Positions 1 through 6,858 of a DNA stretch of 17,839 nucleotides are shown here, piece after piece (position 1 is the stretch's first letter; each line of letters opens with the position of its first letter). This DNA comes from JBJXHC01 sp046160825 (lineage in GTDB: Bacteria; Bacteroidota; Ignavibacteria; UBA10030; UBA6906): contig JBJXHC010000125.1 of assembly GCA_046160825.1 (NCBI GenBank), positions 1 through 17,839 of the forward strand, given 5' to 3'. The notes under the pieces are model-generated. The model did not search any database. It was given only the letters and a program-made list of their open reading frames with translations, and was not told the origin of the DNA. Made by a program: the position numbers and the translations under genes.

Positions 1-475
1 AGAATACGGTCCACAGTTGCGCGAGAAGCAGAAGGTCCGTCGTATGTACGGACTGATGGAAACGCAGTTCCGTAACTACTTTTCCAAGGCCCTCCAGCAA
101 ACGGGTCGCACGGGTGAGACACTGGTGAAGATGCTCGAACGGCGCTTCGACAATGTCGTCTATCGCATGGGCTTTGCTCCATCAAGGAAGGCGGCTCGAC
201 AGTTGATCACACACGGCCATTTTATGATCAACAACAAGCCGGTTGATGTGCCATCGTATCTCTTGCGTGCCGGCGATCTTGTCCAGGTGCGGGAAAAGAG
301 CAAGCGCATGGATGTTCTTCATTCATCAATGAAGAGAATGAAGGATGCGTCGATGTTACCGTGGTTGAGCCTTGACAAGGCTTCCATGTCCGGGACATTT
401 TTGAATGTGCCCGAGCGGGCGGATATTCCGCTCAACGCAAACGAACAGCTTATCGTCGAGCTTTACTCGAAATAA
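1..475 (+). CDS. rpsD: 30S ribosomal protein S4, C-terminal part (5' end outside window)
   Basis: S4 is a primary 16S rRNA-binding protein of the small subunit and nucleates assembly of the 30S body. The open frame starts at base 2 and continues from outside the window, so about the first quarter of the protein is missing. The remaining 157 residues begin with EYGPQLREKQKVRR, a hallmark of bacterial S4. They include the S4 RNA-binding domain (RRFDNVVYRMGFAPSRKAAR through the GDLVQVREKS strand). The end, IPLNANEQLIVELYSK, is the conserved S4 C-terminus. A TTG at base 17 could look like a start, but it is the internal leucine of PQLREKQ. rpoA follows after 46 bases, which matches the usual rpsM-rpsK-rpsD-rpoA-rplQ order. 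Identification is secure. Confidence 0.97.
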   Translation, partial: EYGPQLREKQKVRRMYGLMETQFRNYFSKALQQTGRTGETLVKMLERRFDNVVYRMGFAPSRKAARQLITHGHFMINNKPVDVPSYLLRAGDLVQVREKSKRMDVLHSSMKRMKDASMLPWLSLDKASMSGTFLNVPERADIPLNANEQLIVELYSK

Positions 476-521
476 GCGGCGCCGTAGAACAGACTTTGCA
501 GGAGAAGAGGATAAGGTGACT

Positions 522-1508
522 ATGACTACAGCAACCATACAGATGCCGGAGAAGGTACATCTCGATGACGCAACGTATTCCAATACGTTCGGCAAGTTCA
601 TCGTGCAGCCGCTCGAAAAAGGCTTTGGTGTAACCATCGGGAACGCAATGCGTCGTGTATTGCTCTCCTCTCTGCCGGGCTACGCCATTACGGCCTTCCG
701 GGTGGAGGGTGTACAACATGAATTTTCCACAATTCCCGGTGTTGTAGAAGATGTTCCGGATATGATATTAAACCTGAAACAGGTAAGGATGAAAATGGTC
801 AATAAGAAGACCACACGCATCCTCATACCGCTCAAGGGTCCAATGACTCTTACCGCCGGTGAAATCCAGAAGGCCTCACCGGACGTTGAAATACTCAATC
901 CGTCTCTGCATATCGCTACATTGAATACAGATGCGAACTTCGAACTTGATCTGCGTATCGGCCGCGGCATTGGATATGTCGTCGCGGAAGAGAACAAAAC
1001 GGCGGATCAAACTCTTGGTGTAATTGTTATCGACTCGATTTTCAGTCCCGTCAGGAATGTGCGCTATTTTGTGGAAACAACACGTGTCGGTCAGCAGACA
1101 GACTATGAGAAGCTGACCATTGAGATTGACACCGATGGCTCCATTACCCCGGATGACGCTCTCGCGTATGCCGGGAAGATTCTTCGAGACCACATTCAGT
1201 TGTTCATCAATTTTGATCTTGAGCCGGAAGCGGAAAAATTCGAAGCAGAGCAAGATGTTGAATTCCAGCGTGTCCGCAAAGTGTTGTTGACGCCGGTCGA
1301 AGAGCTGGAACTGTCCGTCCGCTCCCATAACTGTTTGCGTGCAGCGAACATCAAAACTATTGCCGATCTTGTGCGCCGCGATGAAGCAGAGTTGCTGAAG
1401 TTCCGCAACTTTGGCCGCAAATCGCTCGCCGAGTTGTCGGAGATCATCGAAGCGGAGAAGCTCTCATTCGGTATGGATGTGAGCAAGTATTTGAAGGACG
1501 GCGAATAA
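522..1508 (+). CDS. rpoA: DNA-directed RNA polymerase subunit alpha
   Basis: The alpha subunit dimerises to scaffold RNA polymerase assembly, and its C-terminal domain contacts UP elements and activators. The predicted protein is 328 aa, the normal length. The N-terminal domain carries the diagnostic GFGVTIGNAMRRVLLSSLPG stretch (residues 34-53) and the EGVQHEFSTIPGVVEDV segment after it. An acidic linker near residues 235-250 leads to the alpha-CTD (about 255-328) with VEELELSVRSHNCLRAANI and the helix-hairpin-helix region LLKFRNFGRKSLAEL. I chose the ATG at 522, behind a purine-rich GGAGAAGAGG at 501-510. A GTG two codons upstream (516) is possible. The open frame reaches back to 405, but that part overlaps rpsD and has no family similarity. 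Co-transcription with rpsD and rplQ is inferred from spacing. Confidence 0.97.
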   Translation: MTTATIQMPEKVHLDDATYSNTFGKFIVQPLEKGFGVTIGNAMRRVLLSSLPGYAITAFRVEGVQHEFSTIPGVVEDVPDMILNLKQVRMKMVNKKTTRILIPLKGPMTLTAGEIQKASPDVEILNPSLHIATLNTDANFELDLRIGRGIGYVVAEENKTADQTLGVIVIDSIFSPVRNVRYFVETTRVGQQTDYEKLTIEIDTDGSITPDDALAYAGKILRDHIQLFINFDLEPEAEKFEAEQDVEFQRVRKVLLTPVEELELSVRSHNCLRAANIKTIADLVRRDEAELLKFRNFGRKSLAELSEIIEAEKLSFGMDVSKYLKDGE

Positions 1509-1550
1509 GCGCCTCCAACCGGTTTATTTCAGTAATACTGGAACGTTATC

Positions 1551-2093
1551 ATGCGACATCGCAAAGCAGGTAGAAAACTCAAGCGGACGTCAAGTCATCG
1601 GCGGGCACTTCTTGCAGCACTCTCCACGGAATTGCTTCGGCACAAGCGCATCACCACGACAGTGATCAAGGCAAAGGAAACGCGTATGGTGGTCGAAAAG
1701 ATCATTACGCGTGCGAAGAACGCCATCGGTAACACCGATGCTCCCGCCGTTGCTCTGCATGCGCGCCGCGAAGTTGGCCGGCTGATTAAAGATCGCGCCG
1801 TGATCAAGGAACTCTTCTCGGCGATCGTAGAGAAGGTTGCTCAGCGTTCAGGCGGATATACCCGCATCGTAAAACTCGGACAGCGTCAGGGAGATGGTGC
1901 GGAGATGGCTGTGATTGAATTGGTGGATTTCAACACAGGTCAGGATCAAGCCGAGAAGCCTGCCGAAAAGGAAACAAAGTCCGCGAAGCCCAAGAAGGCA
2001 GCCTCACCGAAGAAGCCGCAGGCCGCCGCAGGCGAATCAAAGTCCAAGAAGAAGGGCGCTGACGAAGACTCTACCAAGAAAGAGTCCCGTTAA
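1551..2093 (+). CDS. rplQ: 50S ribosomal protein L17 with long basic C-terminal tail
   Basis: L17 is a 23S rRNA-binding protein near the exit-tunnel side of the large subunit. The first ~127 residues are a standard L17 domain: MRHRKAGRKLKRTSSHRRAL at the start, then LSTELLRHKRITTTVIKAKE, and the end of the fold at MAVIELVDFN. The protein then continues for about 52 residues (129-180) in a low-complexity tail made mostly of Lys, Ala, Pro, Glu and Ser, roughly twice as rich in Lys as in acidic residues. Many L17 proteins stop near 115-130 aa, so this is an extension; tails of this kind are known in FCB-group ribosomal proteins. The gene starts 42 bases after rpoA with only a weak ribosome-binding site (TGGAAC). 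Its last codons form one arm of the operon terminator. Confidence 0.96.
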   Translation: MRHRKAGRKLKRTSSHRRALLAALSTELLRHKRITTTVIKAKETRMVVEKIITRAKNAIGNTDAPAVALHARREVGRLIKDRAVIKELFSAIVEKVAQRSGGYTRIVKLGQRQGDGAEMAVIELVDFNTGQDQAEKPAEKETKSAKPKKAASPKKPQAAAGESKSKKKGADEDSTKKESR

Positions 2094-2110
2094 TCGGGAC
2101 TTTTTCTTTT
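2076..2110 (+). terminator. Intrinsic terminator overlapping the rplQ stop codon
   Basis: AGTCCCG (2083-2089) pairs perfectly with CGGGACT (2095-2101) around a TTAAT loop. The following TTTTTCTTTT supplies the U-tract. Pairing can extend outward through the A-rich last rplQ codons (2076-2082) with the T-rich 3' side (2102-2108), allowing one G-U. The rplQ stop TAA (2091-2093) lies inside the loop. This is a textbook terminator for the ribosomal/alpha operon. Confidence 0.92.
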
Positions 2111-2138
2111 CCTTCAACGCCCGCCGGGTTGTTGAAGG
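2111..2138 (+). other. Second hairpin just after the terminator
   Basis: CCTTCAAC (2111-2118) and GTTGAAGG (2131-2138) are perfect complements with a GC-rich 12-base loop. No T-run follows on either strand, so this does not look like a terminator. It directly abuts the operon terminator and lies in the 109-base spacer before engB. It could stabilise the 3' end of the upstream mRNA or belong to an engB leader; I cannot tell which. Confidence 0.5.
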
Positions 2139-2202
2139 TGTGCATCCGGGGCAATGAGAAACCTGCCTTCCCGGGCGGCTCATTTGTAGTGGATTCAGGT
2201 GT

Positions 2203-2790
2203 ATGAAAGTGACCTCAGCAGAATTTGTTATCGGTGCTGCATCGTTGCGCCAACTCCCGAAAGAATCGAAGAAGGAGGTGGCGTTCCTCGGACGTTCCAA
2301 CGTCGGCAAATCCTCACTTATCAATAAACTTTGCGGGCGCAAGGCTCTTGCTCGCTCCTCATCCGAACCCGGTAAAACCCGCGAACTTAATTACTACCTC
2401 ATCAACGACGCATTCTACTTTGTCGATCTCCCTGGTTATGGTTATGCGAAGGTCCCCGAACAGATCCGTTCAAGTTGGGGAACGCTGATCGAACAATATC
2501 TAAAAAACAGGGAACAACTCGCCCTCGTTGTACAATTGATCGATGCACGCCACGAGCCGACAGCCCTCGACATGATGATGGTAGGGTGGCTGGACTACTA
2601 CGAGATTCCGTTTGTTGTTGCCCTGACAAAGGCAGACAAACTTCCCCAAAGCAAGATCGCATCGTACCTGAGTGTCGCGAAGACGTACTTCGTTGCGAAC
2701 TCCCACTGCAAGGATGTCGTCCCATTCTCTTCGATAACCGGCGACGGCAAATCAGAAGTGTGGCGTGTGATTTCCTCTCATATCAGTTAA
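2203..2790 (+). CDS. engB: Ribosome biogenesis GTP-binding protein EngB/YsxC/YihA
   Basis: This is a TrmE-Era-EngA-EngB-Septin class GTPase needed for late 50S subunit assembly in bacteria where it has been studied. At 195 aa it has the normal length and all G motifs: G1 GRSNVGKSS (30-38), the G2 threonine in SEPGKTR (T59), G3 DLPGYGYAK (75-83), G4 TKADK (142-146) and G5 SSITGDG (176-182). The double glycine/tyrosine form of G3 is typical of EngB. The ATG at 2203 gives the expected MKVTSAEFV start. The ribosome-binding site is weak, with only AGGTG very close to the start codon. It lies behind the rplQ terminator, so it needs its own promoter or read-through. The 75 bases to the next gene show no terminator. 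Confidence 0.96.
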   Translation: MKVTSAEFVIGAASLRQLPKESKKEVAFLGRSNVGKSSLINKLCGRKALARSSSEPGKTRELNYYLINDAFYFVDLPGYGYAKVPEQIRSSWGTLIEQYLKNREQLALVVQLIDARHEPTALDMMMVGWLDYYEIPFVVALTKADKLPQSKIASYLSVAKTYFVANSHCKDVVPFSSITGDGKSEVWRVISSHIS

Positions 2791-2865
2791 TCATCCTCAA
2801 GCAACAGGAGGGTGTCATTCCCGTAAATCGTATTCCCATATTCCCTTGAAAGTGAGCAGAACTCA

Positions 2866-3999
2866 ATGAAAAAGCGACTCTTCACGCCGGGCCCCACTCC
2901 GGTTCCGGAAAGCGTTATGCTGAGAATGGCTGAACCGATTATCCATCACCGGAACCCCGAGTTCCAGGAAATTCTCACACGCGTCCACCAGGATCTGAAA
3001 TACGTATTTCAAACCACGCAGCCTGTGTTGACACTGACCTGCTCAGGAACTGGTGGTGTTGAAGCAACGTTCGTGAGCCTGTTTTCACCGGGTGATACAA
3101 TCATTGCGGTCAACGGTGGAAAATTCGGTGAACGATGGGTGAAGATGCCGCAAGCGTTTGGGCTGAATGTGGTTGAAGTAAAGGTACCCTGGGGCAAGTC
3201 GATTCAAGCAGATCAATTGCAGGAGGTGCTGAAAAAAACGCCCACCGCAAAAGCTGTCTACCTGACACACAGCGAAACCTCCACCGGAACGGCAACCGAC
3301 GTAAAGACGATGGCGCAAATTATCCGTCAACACTCAGATGCGCTTGTGTGTGTGGATGGCATTACGGCCGTGGGTGCACACGAGATGCGCTTCGACGAAT
3401 GGGGCATTGATGTGTGTGTGACCGGATCACAGAAGGGATTGATGATTCCTCCTGGACTTGCATTCGTTGCCGTGAGTGCTCGCGCAATCAAGGCAATGGA
3501 AACCGCAAAATTGCCCAAGTACTATTTTGACCTGCGCAAAGCGCTCAAGTCTCATGAAAAAAATGATACCCCATGGACTCCCGCCGTCTCGCTGATCATC
3601 GGGTTGGATGTGGCTTTACAGATGATCAGAGCCGAGGGGATCGAAAATATTTGGGTGAGACACAAACGACTTGCCACCGCATTGCGCCACGGATTCGAAG
3701 CGATGGGAATGAAAATGTTCTCTGATTCTCCCTCGTATGCCGTAACGCCTGTCTGGGTGCCGGAGGGTGTAGAGTGGAAGGCATTCAACAAGACATTGAA
3801 GATGGACAATGGGATTACAATAGCCGGAGGACAGGATGAGTACACGGGGAAGATTTTCCGTGTATCGCACCTCGGCTATTATGATGATCTTGATATGATC
3901 ACTGTGATAGCAGCAATCGAACGAACACTGATGAAGCAGGGCTTTGCCTTTACCGTGGGATCGGGGATAGCGGCAACACATAAAGCCCTTGCTGAATAA
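2866..3999 (+). CDS. Class V PLP-dependent aminotransferase (serine/alanine-glyoxylate type; probable phosphoserine aminotransferase role)
   Basis: This is a 377-aa cytosolic fold-type I aminotransferase of the family that includes serine-glyoxylate, alanine-glyoxylate and serine-pyruvate aminotransferases. The start, KKRLFTPGPTPVPESV, is characteristic. The TCSGTGGVEA segment (58-67) binds the cofactor phosphate, D164 in VCVDGITAVGA should contact the PLP pyridine nitrogen, and K190 in VTGSQKGLMIPPGL is the expected Schiff-base lysine. FRVSHLGYYDDLDM near the end is the conserved C-terminal signature. The stop codon is 9 bases before the serA start, so the two genes are almost certainly co-transcribed. 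From that pairing I infer that it transaminates 3-phosphohydroxypyruvate, standing in for SerC, as proposed for related enzymes beside serA in other lineages. A glyoxylate-directed activity remains possible. Confidence 0.88.
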   Translation: MKKRLFTPGPTPVPESVMLRMAEPIIHHRNPEFQEILTRVHQDLKYVFQTTQPVLTLTCSGTGGVEATFVSLFSPGDTIIAVNGGKFGERWVKMPQAFGLNVVEVKVPWGKSIQADQLQEVLKKTPTAKAVYLTHSETSTGTATDVKTMAQIIRQHSDALVCVDGITAVGAHEMRFDEWGIDVCVTGSQKGLMIPPGLAFVAVSARAIKAMETAKLPKYYFDLRKALKSHEKNDTPWTPAVSLIIGLDVALQMIRAEGIENIWVRHKRLATALRHGFEAMGMKMFSDSPSYAVTPVWVPEGVEWKAFNKTLKMDNGITIAGGQDEYTGKIFRVSHLGYYDDLDMITVIAAIERTLMKQGFAFTVGSGIAATHKALAE

Positions 4000-4008
4000 G
4001 GAATGATC

Positions 4009-5589
4009 ATGAAAATACTTGTGAGTGATAGTTTGGAGCAGAGTTGTATTGATATCCTTTCGGCCGAAGGATACCTCGTTGACAATAAGCCTGGTATCTC
4101 TGTCGATGAGCTGAAAAAGATCATTCCCGAATATGACGGTCTGGTTGTTAGAAGTGCCACGAAAGTGACGGAAGAAATTATCTCTCTTGCGACGACGCTC
4201 AAGGTTATCGGGCGGGCTGGTACAGGGGTTGACAATATCGACGTCGAAGCAGCCACGCGCCGCGGCATCCTTGTCATGAATACGCCCGGCGGAAACACTG
4301 TTTCCACTGCCGAACACACAGTTTCCATGATGCTGGCTCTGGCTCGCAACATTCCCCAAGCCCACATGACTTTGGTGCAGGGAAAATGGGATCGGAAAAA
4401 GTTTACCGGCACGGAGGTCTTCGAAAAAACAATTGGGGTTATCGGTTTGGGCAAAATTGGTCGCGAAGTTGCCCAGCGTTGTCAGGGACTGGGTATGCGC
4501 GTCATCGGTTTTGACCCTGTCCTCAGCGCCGATGTGGCAAACAAGTCGAATATCGAATTTGTCTCGCTGGAGGAGCTTTACAGGCGGAGTGATTTTATCA
4601 CCGTTCACACTCCACTGACCGCCGAAACAAAGGCACTCCTGAATAAGGAAACCATGGCGATGTGCAAACGCGGGGTACGACTGATCAACTGTGCTCGTGG
4701 AGGCATTATTGAAGAACGTGCGCTCCTGGAGGCGCTCACAACAGGACATGTTGCCGGTGTCGCTCTCGATGTTTTTGAAGTGGAACCGCCCAAGGACAAT
4801 CCACTGCTTTCCCATGCGGGCGTTGTCGCAACTCCTCACCTTGGCGCATCCACCGAAGAAGCGCAGGAGAAGGTTGCCATCCAGATCGCGCATCAGATTG
4901 TTGATGCATTGAAGTCACGTGGATACTCCGGCGTTGTTAACAGCGCAGCGATTCAGATGACGTTGAGGGATGAAGTGAAGCCCTTCGTTGCGCTCGCGGA
5001 AAAAATGGGAAGTTTTATCGCGCAAACGATTGCCGGCAAGCTCACCGCACTGACCATCTCCGGATACGGTGAAACGGTTTCTTCGTCACTGCCTCTTCTT
5101 AAGGCCTCAGTGATCAAAGGCGTGCTCTCACACGTCATGTCCGAGCCGGTGAACATTATCAATGCACCGTTCCTTGCCGAGGAAATCGGATTGACAGTAG
5201 GCGAATCCCATACAACGGAAAAGGAAGACTTCTCGAATGTTCTGCGGATCAGTTATTCAGGCAGCGGGGCACCACGAACAATCTCAGGGACGGTGTTCGG
5301 GTCATCCACACCCCGTTTTGTTCAATTGGATGGATTTCGATTCGAGGTAAGGCCAGAAGGCGATCTTCTCGTCTATTACAATACCGACAGGCCCGGTATG
5401 CTGGCAAAAGTTGGTGCCGTCCTCGCGAAGCATGGTGTAAACATCGCCGGCGTCTCGCTGGGCCGGACCGCTATAGGCGCTAACGCACTTACTGTTATGA
5501 ACATAGACAATGAGATTCCCTCAAGTGCCACCCAGGAACTTCGCAGTCTTGAGGGTGTAGCGGATCTCCGACTTGTCCGGTTGGGTTAG
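4009..5589 (+). CDS. serA: D-3-phosphoglycerate dehydrogenase (long form with ASB and ACT domains)
   Basis: SerA oxidises 3-phosphoglycerate to 3-phosphohydroxypyruvate, the committed step of serine synthesis. The 526-aa product is the long form. The substrate-binding half includes VVRSATKV and GRAGTGVDNID. The NAD-binding Rossmann domain has IGVIGLGKIG (142-151). The catalytic trio is R230 in NCARGG, E259 in FEVEPP and H277 in ATPHLGAST. An intervening ASB-type domain (about 318-450) and a C-terminal ACT domain (about 454-526, YYNTDRPGMLAKVGAVL) follow. The ACT domain suggests allosteric control, possibly by serine, but ligand residues cannot be judged here. I chose the ATG at 4009 because TAAGGA (3997-4002) sits 6 bases upstream; the in-frame ATG at 4003 would be too close to it. 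No clear terminator follows. Confidence 0.96.
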   Translation: MKILVSDSLEQSCIDILSAEGYLVDNKPGISVDELKKIIPEYDGLVVRSATKVTEEIISLATTLKVIGRAGTGVDNIDVEAATRRGILVMNTPGGNTVSTAEHTVSMMLALARNIPQAHMTLVQGKWDRKKFTGTEVFEKTIGVIGLGKIGREVAQRCQGLGMRVIGFDPVLSADVANKSNIEFVSLEELYRRSDFITVHTPLTAETKALLNKETMAMCKRGVRLINCARGGIIEERALLEALTTGHVAGVALDVFEVEPPKDNPLLSHAGVVATPHLGASTEEAQEKVAIQIAHQIVDALKSRGYSGVVNSAAIQMTLRDEVKPFVALAEKMGSFIAQTIAGKLTALTISGYGETVSSSLPLLKASVIKGVLSHVMSEPVNIINAPFLAEEIGLTVGESHTTEKEDFSNVLRISYSGSGAPRTISGTVFGSSTPRFVQLDGFRFEVRPEGDLLVYYNTDRPGMLAKVGAVLAKHGVNIAGVSLGRTAIGANALTVMNIDNEIPSSATQELRSLEGVADLRLVRLG

Positions 5590-5638
5590 TGGATTCCTTC
5601 CGTTGAACCGACCGAACTCATTATTTCTGATAGATTAC

Positions 5639-5667
5639 TTGACAAAGAGCACCTTGATATTTATATT
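5639..5667 (+). promoter_or_regulatory. Sigma-70-like promoter upstream of the surface operon
   Basis: TTGACA (5639-5644) is followed after exactly 17 bases by TATATT (5662-5667). This is 6/6 and 5/6 against the general bacterial housekeeping consensus. Transcription would start near 5674 and read toward the lipoprotein/receptor operon at 6083. The caveat is that some members of this phylum group use a different consensus (TTTG/TAnnTTTG), so use in this host is inferred. Confidence 0.55.
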
Positions 5668-5704
5668 CATCCTGAGTTTTGATACCTCAACCACACTGCC
5701 ATTG

Positions 5705-5716
5705 TAAGGAGGTGAT
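5705..5716 (+). promoter_or_regulatory. Orphan perfect Shine-Dalgarno sequence
   Basis: TAAGGAGGTGAT is complementary over 12 bases to the universal 3' end of bacterial 16S rRNA (ATCACCTCCTTA). The only nearby start, ATG at 5715, overlaps the motif and opens just six codons (MIPGGN, stop at 5733-5735), too close for normal initiation. It could be a leader-peptide or ribosome standby site, or coincidence. Confidence 0.4.
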
Positions 5717-5856
5717 GATCCCCGGGGGTAATTGATACGGCTTTCCAAAAACACCATACCAAAAATGCGAGTCGGCTTGCAGACATTAGCAGTCGGTTCT
5801 GCTTCCAACTCAAGTCTCACGTATACTCACCATCAATTTCGAGCACCTGAGTAAGG

Positions 5857-5871
5857 TAGGCGTTACGCCTA
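5857..5871. repeat. Perfect short inverted repeat
   Basis: TAGGCG (5857-5862) and CGCCTA (5866-5871) are perfect complements around a TTA loop. No T-run follows on either strand, so it is not a terminator. As a near-symmetric DNA palindrome in front of an operon it could be an operator or an RNA hairpin of the leader. Confidence 0.4.
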
Positions 5872-6082
5872 GAAGAAGAGGTAACACTCTTGTTTCGATT
5901 ACATCAGTGTGTGAGTAGTCCATTAGCAACGCGATGCATTTACTGTCCGACAGGTTATGCGTATGTATCTGGTTGCACCAAAGTACTCCAATGATGCTTG
6001 CACCGAATATATTGTATCTGCCCGGCCGAACGATTTGTCGGGTGTCCACCCGCGTCTAACAACAAAGCAAGGAGACTCATCA

Positions 6083-6802
6083 ATGTATTTCAAGAAAATT
6101 TTTCTGCCAATCGGCCTGTTGATGATCGGCATGGTCTGGGGGGCGTGTGTTGACATTCCGGACGGACCGTCGACGAATACCAACCCGGATTTTCGATCAG
6201 AGGTCCGATTCATTAACGCAATGCCTGCCAGCGCCGGCGATAATGTCATAGTCGACGGTTCGTCCGTCGGCAGTATCGGGTTCCTCGCAAGCACGGCATA
6301 CGCCAATGTTGCTTCGGGCACCCGGTCCGTGGCCCTTGGAGGATCACCAGTACAGACGGTTTCGTTCGTCTCTGAAAAGCAGGCCAGCCTTGTGTTTTAT
6401 CCTGCGGCAGGCGCTTTGACTTACTTGACCCTGTATGAGGGCGATAAGGACAAGAACAACGGAAGAGCCGGAGTGGCTCTGTTAAGGTTCATCAATGTGT
6501 CCGACGCTTCCATTGAAGGTGTAGCCATTCACAGCGATTCCGCTACAGGTCCGCTGCTTGCCACCGCCGCTTTCGGTGTTGCATCCGGATATATTGAGGT
6601 GGACCCCGCCACATTCCAGATTTTTGCTGAGTCTCCCTTGCACGGGGTTGCATCGGTCCCGTCGGCAGCATATGAAGACGGGAAGGTCTATACCTTCGTT
6701 GTGGCGGGCGAGGGTTCGGGCATGCAGGTTCTCGCATTGCCGGACCGCCAGATTGCCGGTCCTCCGGTTGGCAAGACAACGACCGTGGGAGCGAGAAAAT
6801 AA
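6083..6802 (+). CDS. DUF4397 domain lipoprotein
   Basis: This predicted 239-aa envelope protein starts at the ATG at 6083, with AAGGAG (6069-6074) 8 bases upstream. The N-terminus has two lysines, a hydrophobic stretch, and then GMVWGAC, so C22 is the likely lipidated residue. A tryptophan at -3 makes this an unusual lipobox, and simple Sec export is the alternative. The rest resembles DUF4397, a beta-rich domain of unknown function in bacterial surface proteins. Two half-repeats are visible: VRFINAMPASAGDNVIVDG (41-59) and LRFINVSDASIEGVAIHS (134-151), the second within a weaker copy of the same layout. A short basic tail ends the protein. It is the first gene of a likely four-gene unit; the receptor gene starts 56 bases later. 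I assign no specific function beyond an envelope location. Confidence 0.75.
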   Translation: MYFKKIFLPIGLLMIGMVWGACVDIPDGPSTNTNPDFRSEVRFINAMPASAGDNVIVDGSSVGSIGFLASTAYANVASGTRSVALGGSPVQTVSFVSEKQASLVFYPAAGALTYLTLYEGDKDKNNGRAGVALLRFINVSDASIEGVAIHSDSATGPLLATAAFGVASGYIEVDPATFQIFAESPLHGVASVPSAAYEDGKVYTFVVAGEGSGMQVLALPDRQIAGPPVGKTTTVGARK

Positions 6803-6858
6803 TGAATGTACTTGATGCTACAACATCGAACAACACGCCTCAATCACAGGAGGATGTC

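Larger units (their letters stand above)
5590..6082. other. 493-base non-coding spacer / probable long leader region
   Basis: No convincing gene lies here. An open frame continues upstream of the next gene to base 5957, but it has no ribosome-binding site and the later ATG at 6083 has a good one. The minus-strand open frames are short and show nothing recognisable. The spacer holds a promoter-like sequence, a Shine-Dalgarno-like run without a proper ORF, and a small perfect hairpin, each listed separately. I do not recognise a known riboswitch or tRNA. If the promoter is real, the downstream operon would carry a leader of about 410 bases. Confidence 0.6.

Noticed and set aside
17..475. TTG at 17 as the rpsD start
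   Set aside because: The preceding codons (EYGPQ) already belong to conserved S4 sequence, so the gene starts outside the window.
405..521. Upstream extension of rpoA
   Set aside because: The extra 39 codons lie over the end of rpsD in another frame and have no similarity to alpha subunits; the ATG at 522 gives the family's usual length.
3616..4893. 425-codon minus-strand open frame across the aminotransferase and serA genes
   Set aside because: It is antisense to two firmly identified enzymes, shows no recognisable motifs, has unlikely composition (many Cys and His), and arises from codon use of the + strand genes.
5700..5720. Possible 16S rRNA 3'-end remnant on the minus strand
   Set aside because: Beyond the 12-base anti-Shine-Dalgarno match the neighbouring sequence does not resemble the 16S 3' helix, so a rRNA fragment is not supported.
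5635..5820. Minus-strand 61-codon open frame in the large spacer, with GGTGAG before a GTG start
   Set aside because: The product resembles nothing I know, and it overlaps the promoter-like element on the other strand. A weak ribosome-binding match alone is not enough; conservation would be needed to revive it.
5957..6082. Upstream extension of the DUF4397 protein
   Set aside because: It would place 42 non-hydrophobic residues before a good signal sequence; AAGGAG is correctly spaced for the ATG at 6083.
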